Assembly: GCA_016098155.1 (NCBI GenBank)
Contig: JAAAJB010000418.1
Location: 1 to 31,844 of the forward strand
Direction: 5' to 3'
DNA from: Actinomortierella ambigua
Lineage: Eukaryota > Mortierellomycota > Mortierellomycetes > Mortierellales > Mortierellaceae
DNA length: 31,844 nucleotides
In this document: piece by piece, positions 30,890-31,844 of the stretch
Layout: the number at the start of each line of letters is the position of its first letter
Numbering within the stretch: the first letter of the stretch is position 1
The notes under the pieces: model-generated
The model's database searches: none
Seen by the model: only the letters and a program-made list of their open reading frames with translations
Told to the model about the DNA's origin: nothing
Position numbers and translations under genes: made by a program

Positions 30890-31397
30890 AACAACTATAA
30901 ATGTTTGAAAATGAGCCCAAAAATGATACCCTTTTGCGAACGACTCGGTAAAAAAATAGGAGGAAGCCATGGTTTTGCTGTGCAAAGAGATGGTCTATCC
31001 TGAATTTGATTTGTGATGTTGCCAATGGTGAAGGGGGTAAGAGCAATGTTTTCGAGGCAGGTAGCTGACTGTTGGCTAAGGCAATAATGAAGTCTAAAAT
31101 GCAAAGTGCCCAGGCGCTATTCAACGGGGTCAGTCCTCCAGTTCGGCCCAGCCTTCTTGCTAGTTGTCTCATGAGGAGGAGGAAGGGGGGCACTACATCA
31201 TGTCGAAGGCAGTGGGCACCACACCCGTACGTGACCTTGCAACCAGATTCTGCACCCTGGCGAGTTTCTTCTACTCATATGTATGCATCACGGTTCCCCA
31301 ACGACCAACAACGACCGTTAAAAAAGGATAAGGATGCTGAGACTAGCCACTATGACCTTTGGTGCGCGACATCCTTTCTAGGCTATTAAAGCCAAGA
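30857..31397. other. CFT2 3' region, no further gene seen
   Basis: It starts with (CAA)n, then AT-rich sequence. A plus-strand frame at 31072-31389 and overlapping minus-strand frames have no recognised content. Confidence 0.45.
30860..30892 (+). repeat. (CAA)n microsatellite after the CFT2 stop
   Basis: About ten CAA units start four bases after the TAA stop, at the beginning of the 3' untranslated region. Confidence 0.9.
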
Positions 31398-31773
31398 CAT
31401 TGAGATATTAGACAATGAGCTCGATAAAAAAACTGTGTATTTCAAAAGGTGGGCTGCAAAGATCTTGAGATGCTTGCCATCTAAACAGAAGAAGAAAAAA
31501 GAAAAGACAGAGAGTATTGGGTAGTGTGGCCGGTCTGGGAGAACGGCTCTAAGCTGTTACCCCCTGTCCTATTACTCTAGGCCCCATCAGGTAGTCCAAC
31601 CCGAGACAACCGGCAGGGAGGCTCCACCAGACGAGGGACAAAGATCTGCACACCTCCAGCAAACCCGATGCCATTCCTCGGCCTGGCGAGCGGGTAGGGG
31701 CGCAGATATGTCATTTACTCGAGGAAGGCACCCCCACCCTACCTCCAGATAGAGGCGGCGTAGGCACGCAATG
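31398..31773 (-). repeat. Dispersed repeat copy R3 (right-module fragment)
   Basis: The reverse complement aligns with 4140-4501 over its full length: TGCCTACGCCGCCTCTATC, then CTCGAGTAAATGACATATC, GTGTGCAGATCTTTGTCCC, GTTGGACTACCTGA, the pyrimidine tract ending in TTTAG before ATGGCAAGC, and TATCGnGCTCnTTGTCTAA. By eye identity is roughly 85 percent, with a short extra segment in R3 (about 31523-31536). Homology stops on both sides, so this copy lacks the left module. Confidence 0.88.
31587..31766 (-). pseudogene. Remnant reading frame inside repeat R3
   Basis: 59 codons plus TGA are open here, against two in-frame TAG codons in the aligned part of R2. The frame stays open only about four codons further upstream and has no ATG, so it is at best an exon or a fragment. 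The peptide holds a CWRCADLCPSSGG segment, with three Cys at close spacing. I do not recognise it. Confidence 0.3.
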
Positions 31774-31844
31774 ACCAATCGCGTATATTACGAATGACCT
31801 TCCCGACGAAGCAGATACCTCTGTTGCAATCGCAAGGCACAAGA

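Overview
The window looks like nuclear DNA of an early-diverging filamentous fungus, most likely of the Mortierella group (Mortierellomycotina). The grounds are short GT-AG introns of about 100-140 nt with TACTAAC/TACTAAT-like branch points, AATAAA-type 3' ends, many CAA, CAG and GA microsatellites, eukaryotic housekeeping genes, and a protein kinase fused to a long Sel1-repeat array, a gene type I associate with these fungi. The genus is inference. I saw no tRNA, rRNA, CRISPR or prokaryotic operon structure. All exon joins were made by eye from splice motifs, reading phase and family fit; none is backed by transcript data.

Layout. 0-5.1 kb is gene-poor: a dispersed repeat at the left edge, one small secreted-protein gene (about 2.5-3.3 kb) with an intron in its 5' leader, and a second repeat copy in inverted orientation (3.95-4.5 kb). 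5.2-9.4 kb holds three compact genes: RMT2 arginine N5-methyltransferase (minus), a TMEM223-like mitochondrial membrane protein (minus), and a Pof1/NMNAT-type nucleotidyltransferase (plus) that shares a 157-bp divergent promoter with TMEM223. 9.4-12.2 kb is low-complexity sequence with one doubtful gene start near 10.2 kb. 12.26-13.71 kb is a UDP-glucose 4-epimerase with a long Ser/Thr/Pro-rich tail. 13.7-15.9 kb has no convincing gene. 15.97-18.89 kb is a TKL-like kinase followed by about 11 Sel1 repeats. It is convergent with EXO70 (nine exons, minus, 19.03-22.04 kb). PHO13/phosphoglycolate-phosphatase-like HAD enzyme follows (five exons, minus), then a divergent WD-repeat protein (seven exons, plus) and CPSF100/CFT2 (five exons, plus). 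A third, truncated repeat copy lies at 31.4-31.77 kb.

The genes form no pathway or cluster; they are ordinary unlinked cellular functions (exocytosis, mRNA 3'-end formation, sugar nucleotide and NAD metabolism, metabolite repair, mitochondria). The most curious items are the inverted dispersed repeat, which seems to carry a remnant reading frame, and the kinase-Sel1 protein with a Ser-rich insertion in its activation segment, a CYD catalytic loop and a start codon alone on its own exon. I did not find a clearly new multi-gene system.
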